Assembly: GCA_001464995.1 (NCBI GenBank)
Contig: LNEQ01000210.1
Location: 1-36,823 of the forward strand
Direction of reading: 5' to 3'
DNA length: 36,823 nucleotides
Origin: Actinobacteria bacterium Ga0077541
GTDB lineage: Bacteria > Actinomycetota > Thermoleophilia > Miltoncostaeales > Miltoncostaeaceae
Below the pieces are notes generated by a model. It worked only from the letters and a program-made list of their open reading frames with translations, was not told the DNA's origin and made no database searches. Shown here piece after piece: positions 15,711 through 24,584 of the stretch (the stretch's first letter is position 1; each line of letters starts with the position of its first letter). A program made the position numbers and the translations under genes.

Positions 15711-16706
15711 GTGCCGATGTTCTACGACGACGACGCCGACCTCGAGGTCCTGAAGGGCAAGACCGTTGCCGTGATCGGCTACGGCAGCCAGGGCCACGCG
15801 CACGCCCTCAACCTGCGCGACTCGGGCGTGAAGGTGGTCGTGGGCCTGCGCGAGGACTCGTCCTCGGTCGCCGCCGCCCGCGAGGAGGGCCTGGAGGTCC
15901 TGTCGCCGGCCGCCGCGGCGGCCGCCGGCGACCTGGTGATGATCCTGACCCCGGACGAGTTCCAGGCGAAGCTGCACATCAGCGACATCGCCCCCGGCCT
16001 GGTCCCGGGCAACACGCTCCTGTTCGCTCACGGCTTCGCGATCCACTTCGGCCAGGTCGTCCCGCCCGAGGGCGTCGACGTGATCATGTGCGCGCCCAAG
16101 GGCCCCGGCCACCTGGTGCGCCGCACCTATGCCGAGGGCGCCGGCACGCCGGGCCTGATCGCCGTCGCGCAGGACGCGAGCGGCAACGCCAAGGCGACCG
16201 CGCTGGCCTACGCCAAGGGCATCGGCTGCACCCGCGCCGGCGTCATCGAGACCACCTTCGCCGAGGAGACCGAGACAGACCTCTTCGGCGAGCAGGTCGT
16301 GCTCTGCGGCGGCCTCACCGAGCTGGTCCGCGCCGGCTTCGACACGCTCACCGAGGCCGGCTACAACCCGGACCTCGCGTACTTCGAGTGCCTCCACGAG
16401 CTGAAGCTGATCGTGGACCTGATGTACGAGAAGGGCATCGCCGGGATGCGCTACTCCATCTCCAACACCGCCGAGTACGGCGACCTCACCCGCGGCCGCC
16501 GGATCATCACCGACGAGACCCGCAAGGAGATGAAGAAGATCCTCGCCGAGATCCAGAACGGCGACTTCGCCAACGAGTGGCTCAGCGAGAACCTGATCGG
16601 CCGCCCCCGCTTCAACGCCCTCGAGCGCCGGGACGCGGAGCACCCGGTCGAGGAGGTCGGCAAGCGCCTGCGCGGGATGATGAGCTGGATCGACACGGAG
16701 TTCTGA
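15711..16706 (+). CDS. ilvC: Ketol-acid reductoisomerase, class I
   Basis: A 331-residue enzyme that isomerises and reduces acetolactate or acetohydroxybutyrate. The nucleotide-binding motif is [21 protein letters not shown], and the following loop GLREDSSSV, with Arg and Ser residues, predicts NADPH preference. The Mg2+-binding residues appear in [14 protein letters not shown] and in [13 protein letters not shown]. The length is that of the short, single-domain class I form. GTG 15711 has a GGAG site at 15699-15702; ATG 15717 is an alternative. The stop region carries the ribosome-binding site for serA. Confidence 0.96.
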   Translation: MPMFYDDDADLEVLKGKTVAVIGYGSQGHAHALNLRDSGVKVVVGLREDSSSVAAAREEGLEVLSPAAAAAAGDLVMILTPDEFQAKLHISDIAPGLVPGNTLLFAHGFAIHFGQVVPPEGVDVIMCAPKGPGHLVRRTYAEGAGTPGLIAVAQDASGNAKATALAYAKGIGCTRAGVIETTFAEETETDLFGEQVVLCGGLTELVRAGFDTLTEAGYNPDLAYFECLHELKLIVDLMYEKGIAGMRYSISNTAEYGDLTRGRRIITDETRKEMKKILAEIQNGDFANEWLSENLIGRPRFNALERRDAEHPVEEVGKRLRGMMSWIDTEF

Positions 16707-16707
16707 G

Positions 16708-18324
16708 CTGACCTCCACCACCACGACCGGGACGCTCGCGCGCGCCGACCTGCGGGTCCTCGTGGCCGAGAAGATCGCCGACGCGGGCGTCGCGCTCCTC
16801 TCCGAGCGCTTCAGCGTCGACGTCGAGCTCGGCTGGAGCGCCGAGGAGCTCTCCGGGCGCATCGCCGACTACGACGCGATCGTGGTGCGCAGCGCGACCA
16901 AGGTGACGGCCGACCTGATCGCCCGCGCCGACCGCCTCAAGGTGGTCGGGCGCGCCGGGACCGGCGTCGACAACGTCGACGTCCCGGCCGCCACGCGCCG
17001 CGGCATCGTGGTCTGCAACGCCGCGGGCTCCAACTCCCTCTCGGCGGCCGAGCACGCCATCGCGCTGCTCGTGTCGCAGGCGCGCAACATCCCCCAGGCC
17101 CACGCGAGCCTGGTGCAGGGCAGGTGGGAGCGCTCGAAGTTCGGCGGCATCGAGGTCACCGGCAAGACCCTGGGCGTCGTGGGCTTCGGGCGCATCGGCC
17201 AGATGGTCGCCGAGCGCGCCAAGGGCCTGGGCATGCTCGTCGTCGCCTACGACCCGCTCGTCGCGGAGGGCCGCTATCGCGAGCTCGGGGTCGAGAAGGC
17301 CGAGACGCCCGAGGACCTCTACGCGGTGAGCGACTTCATCACGCTGCACCTCGCATCCACCCCGGAGACGCGGGGCTTCGTCGGCGAAAAGGCCTTCGCG
17401 GCGATGAAGAAGGGCGCCCGGCTGATCAATGCGGCGCGCGGCGACGTGGTCGACCAGGACGCCCTCGTGGCCGCCCTGACCTCGGGGCACCTCGGCGGCG
17501 CCGGCATCGACGTGTTCCCGACCGAGCCGGTCACCGAGAGCCCGCTCTTCGGCCTGCCGGGCGTCGTCGTCACCCCGCACCTGGGCGCCTCCACCGAGGA
17601 GGCCCAGGACCGCGCGGGCGTCGTGGTCGCCGAGCAGGTCGTGGCCGCGCTGACCGGCGGCGTGGTCACCTCGGCGGTGAACATCCCCTCGGTCGGCCCC
17701 GAGGCGCTCGCGGTGCTCGGGCCGTTCCTGCCGCTGGCCAACCAGCTCGGGCAGCTGATCACGGCCCTCACCGGCGGGCCGTCGCCGATGGAGATCACCT
17801 ACGAGGGCCAGCTCGCCACGCTCGACACGCGCCTGCTGACCTCGGCGATCCTCGCGGGCGTGCTCCACGGGAAGATCGAGGAGCCGGTCAACGTCGTCAA
17901 CGCGGCGTCGCTCGCGGCCGAGCGCGGCATCGAGTGGTCGGAGACCACCTCCCCGCGTTCGCGCGACTACACCAACCGGCTGTCCCTGCGGTCGGGCGAC
18001 GTCAGCCTCAGCGGCACGACGGTGGGCACGACCTCGCGTCCGCGCCTGGTCTCGGCCTTCGACCAGGCGATCGAGATCGAGCTGGCCCCGAACATCGGGA
18101 TCTTCCGCTACCTCGACGTCCCGGGCCAGATCGGCCGTGTCGGCACGATCCTCGGCGGCGCCAACGTCAACATCGCCTCGATGGCCGTGTCGCGTTCGCG
18201 CGACGACGGTGGCGCGGTGATGGCCGTGACGCTCGACTCCCCGGTGCCGGGCCTCGCGGCCCAGAAGATCGCCGCGATCGACGGCTTCGAGAAGGCCTGG
18301 TTCGTCACGCTGGACGTCGGCTAG
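16708..18324 (+). CDS. serA: D-3-phosphoglycerate dehydrogenase, probable CTG start
   Basis: A 538-residue enzyme that oxidises 3-phosphoglycerate, the first step of serine synthesis. The N-terminal catalytic/NAD domains show VGRAGTGVDNVDV, the Rossmann loop GVVGFGRIGQ, INAARGDVVD (Arg), and VVTPHLGASTEEAQ (His). An intervening domain (about 330-455) and a C-terminal ACT domain (about 465-538, GRVGTILGGANVNIASM) make it the long actinobacterial type. The first strand LRVLVAEKIADAG begins before the first GTG (16762), so a GTG start would cut the fold. No ATG, GTG or TTG lies upstream in frame before the ilvC stop. A CTG at 16708 has a GGAG site at 16697-16700 with ideal 7-base spacing, so I start there. 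Confidence 0.9.
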   Translation: MTSTTTTGTLARADLRVLVAEKIADAGVALLSERFSVDVELGWSAEELSGRIADYDAIVVRSATKVTADLIARADRLKVVGRAGTGVDNVDVPAATRRGIVVCNAAGSNSLSAAEHAIALLVSQARNIPQAHASLVQGRWERSKFGGIEVTGKTLGVVGFGRIGQMVAERAKGLGMLVVAYDPLVAEGRYRELGVEKAETPEDLYAVSDFITLHLASTPETRGFVGEKAFAAMKKGARLINAARGDVVDQDALVAALTSGHLGGAGIDVFPTEPVTESPLFGLPGVVVTPHLGASTEEAQDRAGVVVAEQVVAALTGGVVTSAVNIPSVGPEALAVLGPFLPLANQLGQLITALTGGPSPMEITYEGQLATLDTRLLTSAILAGVLHGKIEEPVNVVNAASLAAERGIEWSETTSPRSRDYTNRLSLRSGDVSLSGTTVGTTSRPRLVSAFDQAIEIELAPNIGIFRYLDVPGQIGRVGTILGGANVNIASMAVSRSRDDGGAVMAVTLDSPVPGLAAQKIAAIDGFEKAWFVTLDVG

Positions 18325-18344
18325 CCCGACCCGGGCGCCGGGCC

Positions 18345-19435
18345 ATGAGGCTCCCCGACTTCACGCTCGAGCGCTGGTTCGCGCGCTTCGAGTTCCGCGT
18401 CCGGGTCAACCTCTGCGCGTCCGACGTGGAGGGGATGCCGCTCGCCGAGCTGCTCGCGCTGGCCGATCCGGAGTCGCGCGCGCTCTGGGACGGCATGGGC
18501 CTCGGCTACACCGAGTCGGCCGGGCACCCGGAGCTTCGCGAGGAGATCGCCGGCCTGTACCCGTCCCTCGTGGCCGACGACGTGCTGGTCTGCGCCGGGG
18601 CCGAGGAAGCGATCTTCCTGCTGGCGAACGCGCTCGCCGGCCCGGGCGACCGGGTCGTCTGCGTCCGTCCGTCGTACCAGTCGCTCCACGAGGTGGCGCG
18701 GGCGGCCGGGGCGGAGGTGGTGCCGCTCGATCTCGACCCCGCGCGGGGCTGGGCGCCCGACCTCGACGTCCTCGCGGCGGCGCTGGCGCGCGGCGCCCGG
18801 GCCGTGGTGGTGAACTGGCCGCACAACCCGACCGGCGCGACGGTCGCCCCCGAGGTCTTCGCCCGGGGCGGCCGGGGCGACGCTCGTCTCGGACGAGGTC
18901 TACCGCCTGCTCGAGCACGACCCCACCGACCGGCTGCCGGCCGGTGCGGAGGCCTCGGAGCGTGCGGTCAGCATCGGCGTCATGTCGAAGGCCTTCGGCC
19001 TCGCCGGCCTGCGGATCGGCTGGATCGCCACCCGCGACCGCGCGCTGCTCGCCCGGGTCGCGGCGCTCAAGGACTACACGAGCATCTGCTCGTCGGCGCC
19101 GTCGGAGATCCTCGCGCTGATCGCGCTGCGGGCCCACGAGGAGGTGCTCGGCCGCAGCCGGTCGATCGTGGAGGCCAACCTGCCGGTGCTCCACGACTTC
19201 ATGGACGAGCACTCCGAGTGGCTCGAGTGGGTGCCGCCCCGGGCTCCCGCGCCTGCGCGACGGCCGCCCGGCCGAGCGCCTGGCCGAGCGCCTCGTCGCC
19301 GCCGAGGGCGTGCTCGTGCTTCCCGGGTCGGTCTTCGGCGATCAGCCCGATCGTGTGCGCATCGGCTTCGGGCGACGCGACACGCCCGAGGGCCTCGCCG
19401 GCCTCGGGCGCGTCCTCAGGTCGTCCGCGGCCTGA
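18345..19435 (+). pseudogene. Class I/II PLP aminotransferase, two frameshifts
   Basis: The gene reads in three frames. Frame 1 from ATG 18345 covers the N-terminal half and ends its homology at VVNWPHNPTGATVAPEVFA. The match resumes one frame over near 18877 with ATLVSDEVYRLLEH and the PLP-lysine motif SKAFGLAGLRIGW. It changes frame again near 19240, after EWVPP, and finishes with RLRDGRPAERLAE and a normal end at 19435. Each change equals one extra base or two missing bases, and both lie in GC homopolymer-like runs (18861-18878, 19237-19250). This is either a sequencing/assembly error or a decayed gene. Intact, it would be a fold-type I aminotransferase, possibly the phosphoserine or branched-chain partner of its neighbours. 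The last 20 bases overlap the convergent gene. Confidence 0.8.
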
Positions 19436-20222
19436 GGATCACCGGGGTCTGCACGAGGCAGTCAAGGGAGCCGTCCTTGGCCGACGACGACCACGCCTCG
19501 AGCATCGCGCGGGTGCGGGTCGTCCCGGGGGCCGGGACCAGCGTGAACGGCAGGCTGGCGTTCCAGCGGCCCGGGATCCGGTAGCCGGAGAAGTCGGCGC
19601 GGAAGACACCCTCGGTCGCGGTGACCGGCGTCTGCGCGATCAGGGTGCGGCCGGGCCCCTCGCGACGCAGCGACAGCACCAGGCCGTGTTCGAACAGCGG
19701 CTGCAGCTCGCGTCCGCGGGCGGTGGCGATGCCGGGGGTGGTCGCCCAGCGGGTCAGCTTCAGGCAGCCGTCGTTCAGGATCCTCGCGCCCGCGGCGGTC
19801 GTGTTGCGCCACATGTCGATCACCAGACGGCGTCCCGTGGGGCGCCCGTAGGAGACGAACTTCAGCGTGTGGCGGGGGCCGGCGACCAGGATCGTGGCGC
19901 CGCCCGGCCTCGGCCGGAGCCGCACGGTGAGGCCTGCGCCGGTGGCGTCCTGCGACCGGACGAGCAGGCCGGCGGCCCTCACCTTCAGCACGGCGCGCCC
20001 GTCGAGGGGGGCGGCGTCGGTCGCCTCGACGTCCGATGTGGCCGCGCCGAGGTCGATGCCGGCGGGCAGGACGATCGCGATCCGCACCGCCGCGGGCCGC
20101 TGGCTGATGTGGATCCCGGACGCCGACGGCTTGTGGGCCGCCATCGCCGTCGGGGCCAGCGACGCGAGGAGCGCCGCGGTGGCGGCCCCGAGGAGCGCGC
20201 GTCGGATGGGCGGGGCGGGCAT
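19416..20222 (-). CDS. Secreted protein with AMIN-like and Gmad2-like domains
   Basis: A 268-residue exported protein. A signal peptide (1-28, ending TAMAAH) precedes a beta-rich domain (about 35-135) whose last strands, LKFVSYGRPTGRRLVIDMW, resemble AMIN-like domains of actinobacterial lipoproteins. The C-terminal part (about 140-268) begins NDGCLKL and ends with FTLVPAPGTTRTRAMLEAW, SSSAKDGS and TPVIL, the arrangement of the Gmad2 (spore germination/Ig-like) domain. Such proteins are thought to bind cell wall or surface partners; no catalytic motif is seen. ATG 20222 has a GAGATT hexamer ending 7 bases upstream and an AGGAG further off. The domain names are pattern recognition, not a search result. 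Confidence 0.6.
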   Translation of the reverse strand: MPAPPIRRALLGAATAALLASLAPTAMAAHKPSASGIHISQRPAAVRIAIVLPAGIDLGAATSDVEATDAAPLDGRAVLKVRAAGLLVRSQDATGAGLTVRLRPRPGGATILVAGPRHTLKFVSYGRPTGRRLVIDMWRNTTAAGARILNDGCLKLTRWATTPGIATARGRELQPLFEHGLVLSLRREGPGRTLIAQTPVTATEGVFRADFSGYRIPGRWNASLPFTLVPAPGTTRTRAMLEAWSSSAKDGSLDCLVQTPVILRPRTT

Positions 20223-20265
20223 CGGGCCGAATCTCCTACCCCCGTCGTCGGGCGTCAAGCACGGA

Positions 20266-20294
20266 TTGCCCGGTCCGGCCCGCATGGGTATCCT
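20266..20294 (+). promoter_or_regulatory. Promoter of the leuA leader/leuACD operon
   Basis: TTGCCC (20266-20271) and TATCCT (20289-20294) are separated by 17 bases, the best -35/-10 pair among the protein-gene promoters here. The -10 box ends 7 bases before the ATG of the leader peptide. Confidence 0.6.
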
Positions 20295-20301
20295 CCGACG
20301 C

Positions 20302-20376
20302 ATGCTCGTGGACGCCGCATCCATCACGATCCTGCCGTGCGGCCTCCTGAGGCTCCGTGGGCTCCTCCCCCGGTAG
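20302..20376 (+). CDS. Leucine-rich leader peptide of leuA (24 residues)
   Basis: A 24-codon frame beginning 7 bases after a TATCCT -10 box and ending 78 bases before leuA. Seven of 24 codons are Leu (positions 2, 11, 15, 16, 18, 21, 22), with two Ile and one Val; two Leu pairs are tandem (CTC CTG at 20344-20349, CTC CTC at 20362-20367). The C-terminal run is ILPCGLLRLRGLLPR. Leucine-codon-rich leader peptides before leuA are known in actinobacteria as ribosome-mediated attenuators. The start context is the same leaderless layout used by other genes in this window. Confidence 0.7.
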   Translation: MLVDAASITILPCGLLRLRGLLPR

Positions 20377-20446
20377 GGGGAGCTTGCCGACACCCACGCC
20401 CGGATGTGCCGGGCCCTCTCAGCCTCGAGCCCATTTCGTGAGGAGG
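20343..20446 (+). promoter_or_regulatory. Putative leucine attenuator / RBS-sequestering region
   Basis: A 7-bp hairpin (20365-20371 with 20376-20382, loop GGTA) overlaps the leader stop codon, and a second hairpin pairs 20398-20403 with 20409-20414. CCTCCT at 20343-20348, inside the first tandem Leu codons, is the exact complement of the leuA ribosome-binding site AGGAGG at 20441-20446; CTCCTC at 20362-20367 complements GAGGAG at 20440-20445. A ribosome stalled on Leu codons would mask these and expose the site. No T-run follows the hairpins, so translational control is at least as likely as termination. Confidence 0.5.
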
Positions 20447-20454
20447 ACGTCTCC

Positions 20455-22041
20455 GTGACCGTCGACGAGCAGCATCCCGCAGCGCCTCAGGACCCCGCCC
20501 AGCGCATCACCTTCTTCGACACCACCCTGCGCGACGGCGAGCAGGCCCCGGGCATCACGCTCAACACCCGTGAGAAGGTCGAGATCGGCCTCCAGCTCGC
20601 GCGCCTGGGCGTCGACGTCATCGAGGCCGGGTTCCCGATCTCGTCGCCGGGCGACTTCGAGGCGGTGCGGGCGGTCGCCGCGGAGGTGCCCGGCGTCACC
20701 GTCGCCGCGCTCGCGCGCGCCAACGAGAAGGACGTGACCGTCGCCGGCGAGGCCGTGCGCGACGCCGAGCGCGGGCGCATCCACACCTTCATCGCCACCA
20801 GCGACATCCACCTCACGTACAAGCTGAAGATGGACCGTGCGCAGGTGCTGGGCGCCGCGCGCGACGCCGTCCGGCTGGCCCGGACGATCGTGGACGACGT
20901 CGAGTTCTCGTGCGAGGACGCGACGCGCTCGGACGTGCTCTATGTCGCCGAGGTCGTCGGCGTCGCGATCGCCGAGGGCGCCACCACGATCAACATCCCG
21001 GACACCGTGGGCTACACGATGCCCAACGAGTTCCAGCGCTTCCTGCTCGACCTCTACGAGGCCTGCCCGAGCCTGCACGACGTCGTGCTGTCGGTGCACT
21101 GCCACAACGACCTCGGCCTCGCCGTGGCCAACTCGCTGGCCGGCTGCCAGGTCGGTGCCCGGCAGGTCGAGGGCTGCGTCAACGGCATCGGCGAGCGCGC
21201 GGGCAACGCCAGCATCGAGGAGCTGGCGATGATCCTGCGCACGCGCGCCGAGGCCCTCGGGGGCCTCTGGTGCGACGTCAACACGCCCGAGATCACGCGC
21301 TCGAGCCGCCTGGTCAGCCGCATGACGGGCTACGTCGTGCAGCCCAACAAGGCGATCGTCGGCCGCAACGCGTTCGCCCACGAGGCCGGCATCCACCAGC
21401 ACGGGGTGCTCGCCAACCCGCTGACATACGAGATCATGGACGTCCACTCGGTGGGCCTGTCCGAGAGCGAGATCGTGCTGGGCAAGCACTCGGGCCGGCA
21501 CGCGCTGCGCAACGCGCTCGAGGAGCTGGGCTACGAGCTCGACCGCGACGAGCTGGACCAGGCCTTCAATCGCTTCAAGGACCTCGCTGACCGCAAGGGG
21601 CGGATCTCGGCGGCCGACCTGGAGGCGATCGTCGGCGACGAGATGCGCGTCGAGGCGGCGGGCGACGGTTACACGCTCCGCGAGATCCACTTCGAGGGGG
21701 GCACCGGAGACGAGGCGAACGCCCGGGTGGTCATGGGCGACACCGACGGGAACGTGCACGAGGCCGCCAGCTCCGGCGACGGCCCCGTGGACGCGCTGAT
21801 GAAGGCGATCGACGCGGCCGTGGGCACCACCGGGACGCTGATCGAGTACCAGGTCTCCGCCGTGACGAGCGGCAAGGACGCGCTGGGCGAGGCGCGTGTG
21901 GTGTGCGAGATCGACGGGCGGCGCTTCGCCGGCCAGTCGGTCTCGACCGATGTCCTGGAGGCGAGCGCCATCGCCTACGTACGCGCGGTCAACGCGAGCC
22001 GCCACGCCGAGCACGGCGAGCGCATCGCCGGGGGAGTCTGA
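20455..22041 (+). CDS. leuA: 2-isopropylmalate synthase
   Basis: A 528-residue enzyme that condenses acetyl-CoA with 2-ketoisovalerate, the committed step of leucine synthesis. The TIM-barrel half carries [17 protein letters not shown], the metal-binding [18 protein letters not shown], and [30 protein letters not shown] and [15 protein letters not shown] follow. The C-terminal LeuA-dimer domain (about 390-528) is present, so leucine feedback inhibition is expected. GTG 20455 has an AGGAGG site 8 bases upstream; the frame is open a little further, but only into the attenuator region. It overlaps leuC by one base. Confidence 0.96.
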   Translation: MTVDEQHPAAPQDPAQRITFFDTTLRDGEQAPGITLNTREKVEIGLQLARLGVDVIEAGFPISSPGDFEAVRAVAAEVPGVTVAALARANEKDVTVAGEAVRDAERGRIHTFIATSDIHLTYKLKMDRAQVLGAARDAVRLARTIVDDVEFSCEDATRSDVLYVAEVVGVAIAEGATTINIPDTVGYTMPNEFQRFLLDLYEACPSLHDVVLSVHCHNDLGLAVANSLAGCQVGARQVEGCVNGIGERAGNASIEELAMILRTRAEALGGLWCDVNTPEITRSSRLVSRMTGYVVQPNKAIVGRNAFAHEAGIHQHGVLANPLTYEIMDVHSVGLSESEIVLGKHSGRHALRNALEELGYELDRDELDQAFNRFKDLADRKGRISAADLEAIVGDEMRVEAAGDGYTLREIHFEGGTGDEANARVVMGDTDGNVHEAASSGDGPVDALMKAIDAAVGTTGTLIEYQVSAVTSGKDALGEARVVCEIDGRRFAGQSVSTDVLEASAIAYVRAVNASRHAEHGERIAGGV

Positions 22042-23462
22042 TGTCCGGGAGAACGCTGTTCCAGAAGGTGTGGGACGACCACGTGGTCCGCGCGGCCGAC
22101 GCGTCGGGCCCCGCGATCCTCTTCGTCGACCTGCACCTCGTCCACGAGGTCACCTCGCCGCAGGCCTTCGACGGCCTCCGGCTGGCGGGCCGCAAGGTCC
22201 GGCGGCCCGACCGCACCCTGGCGACGGTCGACCACAACGTGCCGACCATCGGGCGTGAGGCCGGCATCGCCGACCCGCTCTCGCGCGCCCAGATCGAGGC
22301 GCTCGAGCGCAACTGCGCCGAGTTCGGCATCCCGCTCTTCTCGCTGCGCAGCTCGCGGCAGGGGATCGTGCACATCATCGGCCCGGAGCTCGGCGTCACC
22401 CAGCCGGGCATGACGATCGTGTGCGGCGACAGCCACACCTCCACCCACGGCGCCTTCGGCGCGCTGGCCTTCGGCATCGGCACCAGCGAGGTCGAGCACG
22501 TCCTCGCCACGCAGACCCTCACGCAAGGCCCGCCCCACACGATGCGCATCACGATCGACGGTGAGGTGGGGACCGGCGTCGGCGCCAAGGACCTGATCCT
22601 CGGGACGATCGGCCAGATCGGCGTCGCCGGCGCGCAGGGCCACGTCATCGAGTACGCCGGATCGGCGATCCGCGCCCTCTCGATGGAGGGGCGCATGACG
22701 GTCTGCAACATGTCGATCGAGGGCGGCGGCCGGGCGGGCATGATCGCCCCCGACGAGACCACCTTCGCGTGGCTCGAGGGCCGGCCCGGCGCGCCGAAGG
22801 ATTTCTCGGCTGCCGTGGAGCGCTGGCGCGAGCTGCCCAGCGATTGGGACGCGCGCTTCGACCGCGAGGTCGTGGTGGACGCCGCCTCGCTCGCCCCGCA
22901 GGTCACCTGGGGCACCAATCCCGGCATGGTGGCGCCGATCACCGGTCGCGTCCCCGTGCCCGACGACTACGAGGACGCCGCCGACCGCGAGGGCGTCCAG
23001 CGCGCGCTCGAGTACATGGGCCTCACCGGCGGCGAGGCGATCGAGGACATCGCCGTGGACACCGTCTTCATCGGCTCGTGCACCAACGGCCGCCTGCCCG
23101 ACCTCCGTGCCGCCGCGGCCGTCGTGCGCGGCCGCAAGGTCAAGGAGGGCATGCGGGCGATGGTGGTCCCGGGCTCGATGCAGGTGAAGGCCGAGGCCGA
23201 GGCCGAGGGCCTCGACCAGGTCTTCCGTGCGGCGGGCTTCGAGTGGCGCGACGCGGGGTGCTCCATGTGCCTGGCGATGAACGACGACATCCTCCAGCCG
23301 GGCGAGCGGTGCGCGTCCACCAGCAATCGCAACTTCGAGGGGCGGCAGGGCAAGGGCGGGCGCACGCACCTCGTCAGTCCCCCGATGGCGGCCGCCGCGG
23401 CGATCGCCGGGCACCTGGTCGACGTCCGCTCCTTCGACACCGACCTCGCGGAGGTGCGCTAG
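22041..23462 (+). CDS. leuC: 3-isopropylmalate dehydratase large subunit
   Basis: A 473-residue aconitase-family subunit that, with LeuD, interconverts 2- and 3-isopropylmalate through a [4Fe-4S] cluster; it should also act on citramalate made by CimA. Hallmarks: [35 protein letters not shown], the cluster Cys in FIGSCTNGR and in [11 protein letters not shown], and substrate-binding [18 protein letters not shown] 22041 overlaps the leuA stop (TGATG) and is preceded by a GGGGAG site. leuD begins on the base after its stop. Confidence 0.97.
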   Translation: MSGRTLFQKVWDDHVVRAADASGPAILFVDLHLVHEVTSPQAFDGLRLAGRKVRRPDRTLATVDHNVPTIGREAGIADPLSRAQIEALERNCAEFGIPLFSLRSSRQGIVHIIGPELGVTQPGMTIVCGDSHTSTHGAFGALAFGIGTSEVEHVLATQTLTQGPPHTMRITIDGEVGTGVGAKDLILGTIGQIGVAGAQGHVIEYAGSAIRALSMEGRMTVCNMSIEGGGRAGMIAPDETTFAWLEGRPGAPKDFSAAVERWRELPSDWDARFDREVVVDAASLAPQVTWGTNPGMVAPITGRVPVPDDYEDAADREGVQRALEYMGLTGGEAIEDIAVDTVFIGSCTNGRLPDLRAAAAVVRGRKVKEGMRAMVVPGSMQVKAEAEAEGLDQVFRAAGFEWRDAGCSMCLAMNDDILQPGERCASTSNRNFEGRQGKGGRTHLVSPPMAAAAAIAGHLVDVRSFDTDLAEVR

Positions 23463-24062
23463 ATGGATCCCTTCATCCGTGTCGAGGGCGTTGTCTGCCC
23501 GCTCGACCGCTCCGACGTCGACACCGACCAGATCATCCCCAAGCAGTTCCTGAAGCGCATCGAGCGCACCGGCTTCGGCGAGTTCCTCTTCTGGGACTGG
23601 CGTGGCGAGGAGGGCTTCCCGCTCGAGCAGCCGGCCTACGCCGGCGCGCCGATCCTGGTGGCCGGTCGCAACTTCGGCTGCGGCTCGTCGCGCGAGCACG
23701 CCCCCTGGGCGCTCGAGGACCACGGCTTCCGCGCCGTGATCGCGCCGAGCTTCGCCGACATCTTCCGCACCAACTGCACGAAGATCGGGATGCTCCCGGT
23801 GGAGCTCCCCGAGGACCAGGTGCGCATCCTCATGGACCAGGCGGTGGGCGAGCCGGGGACCACGGCCGTGATCGACCTGGAGCGCCAGGTGGTGATCGCC
23901 GCGGACGGGCGGGAGTTCGCGTTCACGATCGACCCGGTGATCCGCGAACGTCTCCTCAACGGGTGGGACGACATCGCCCTCACGCTCACGCACGAGGCCG
24001 AGATCTCGGCCTTCGAGCGCGACCACGAGCGCGAGGGGCCGGTCACCACCCCCTTCGCGTGA
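23463..24062 (+). CDS. leuD: 3-isopropylmalate dehydratase small subunit
   Basis: A 199-residue swivel-domain subunit that completes the active site with LeuC. Signatures: DVDTDQIIPKQFLKRIERTGFG near the start, then GRNFGCGSSREHAPWALEDHGFRAVIAPSFADIF with the substrate-specificity and Ser/Arg active-site residues. Length matches the ~200-residue bacterial form. It is adjacent to leuC with no gap and is followed by a hairpin at 24078-24116, which probably ends the leuACD transcript; leuB has its own promoter 870 bases on. Confidence 0.97.
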   Translation: MDPFIRVEGVVCPLDRSDVDTDQIIPKQFLKRIERTGFGEFLFWDWRGEEGFPLEQPAYAGAPILVAGRNFGCGSSREHAPWALEDHGFRAVIAPSFADIFRTNCTKIGMLPVELPEDQVRILMDQAVGEPGTTAVIDLERQVVIAADGREFAFTIDPVIRERLLNGWDDIALTLTHEAEISAFERDHEREGPVTTPFA

Positions 24063-24077
24063 GCCGGACGGAGGGCC

Positions 24078-24116
24078 GGGCGGACCGGGCGCAGGATCGT
24101 CCGCCCCGCCCGGTCC
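24078..24116 (+). terminator. Hairpin(s) after leuD, probable terminator
   Basis: A 9-bp stem pairs 24082-24090 with 24108-24116. An alternative 8-bp stem pairs 24078-24085 with 24099-24106; the two cannot form together. No T-run follows. Confidence 0.45.
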
Positions 24117-24122
24117 CCCGTC

Positions 24123-24584
24123 CAGCCAGCGCCCCTCCCGGAACCATCGCCGCATGGTCCGCACCGACGGGGGCACGGCGTCACCGCGGCCGGCCCGGCG
24201 CCGCAGGCGCCCGATGACCGCCTCTGGCGGCTCCCCCCGGGCGAAGGCCGCCTCGGCCTCGGCGCGCAGCCGGGGCCACGAGTAGGACCCAGGACGATCC
24301 CGGACGGGGGGCGGCGCCGAGAGGCGTCCGGCGTGGATCGCGAGCGCACGCGACCGGCGCCGGGTCATGGCCCCCGACGCCCGCCAGACCTGCCAGAGCG
24401 ACGCCGCCAGGTCCCGCCCCGCCCGGCGGGTGAGGAACTCGGGCGACCGGTGCGCCTCGCAGAGCCAGACACGCACCCCGCACGGCAGATGCAACTCGGC
24501 GCGCCGACCACGTCCGGCGCCGACGCAGATCGCGCAGGGCGGTGCCGACCCGAGTCGCTCGCCCTTGTACAGGCTCCGTGCCAT
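24123..24584 (-). CDS. Conserved-looking hypothetical protein, Cys/His motif; 3' end unresolved
   Basis: From ATG 24584 the minus strand encodes about 154 residues with protein-like composition. The N-terminal part has CAIC (17-20), LHLPCGVRVWLCEAH (31-45) and a basic helix, suggesting a zinc-ribbon-like site. Next come RPGSYSWPRLRAEAE and a C-terminal SVRTMRRWFREGRWL that looks like a DNA-binding helix. I have an impression of similar proteins in Thermoleophilia but cannot name a family. A GAGCAT hexamer ends 7 bases before the ATG. After about 24123 the frame turns low-complexity and stays open, antisense to leuD and leuC, to 21975, so the true stop is unclear; the given end marks where the protein-like part stops. 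A frameshift near the end is possible. Confidence 0.45.

Noticed and set aside
21975-24122. Very long minus-strand open frame antisense to leuC and leuD
   Set aside because: Its composition is the expected shadow of GC-rich genes on the other strand; only the part from 24123 upward looks like protein.
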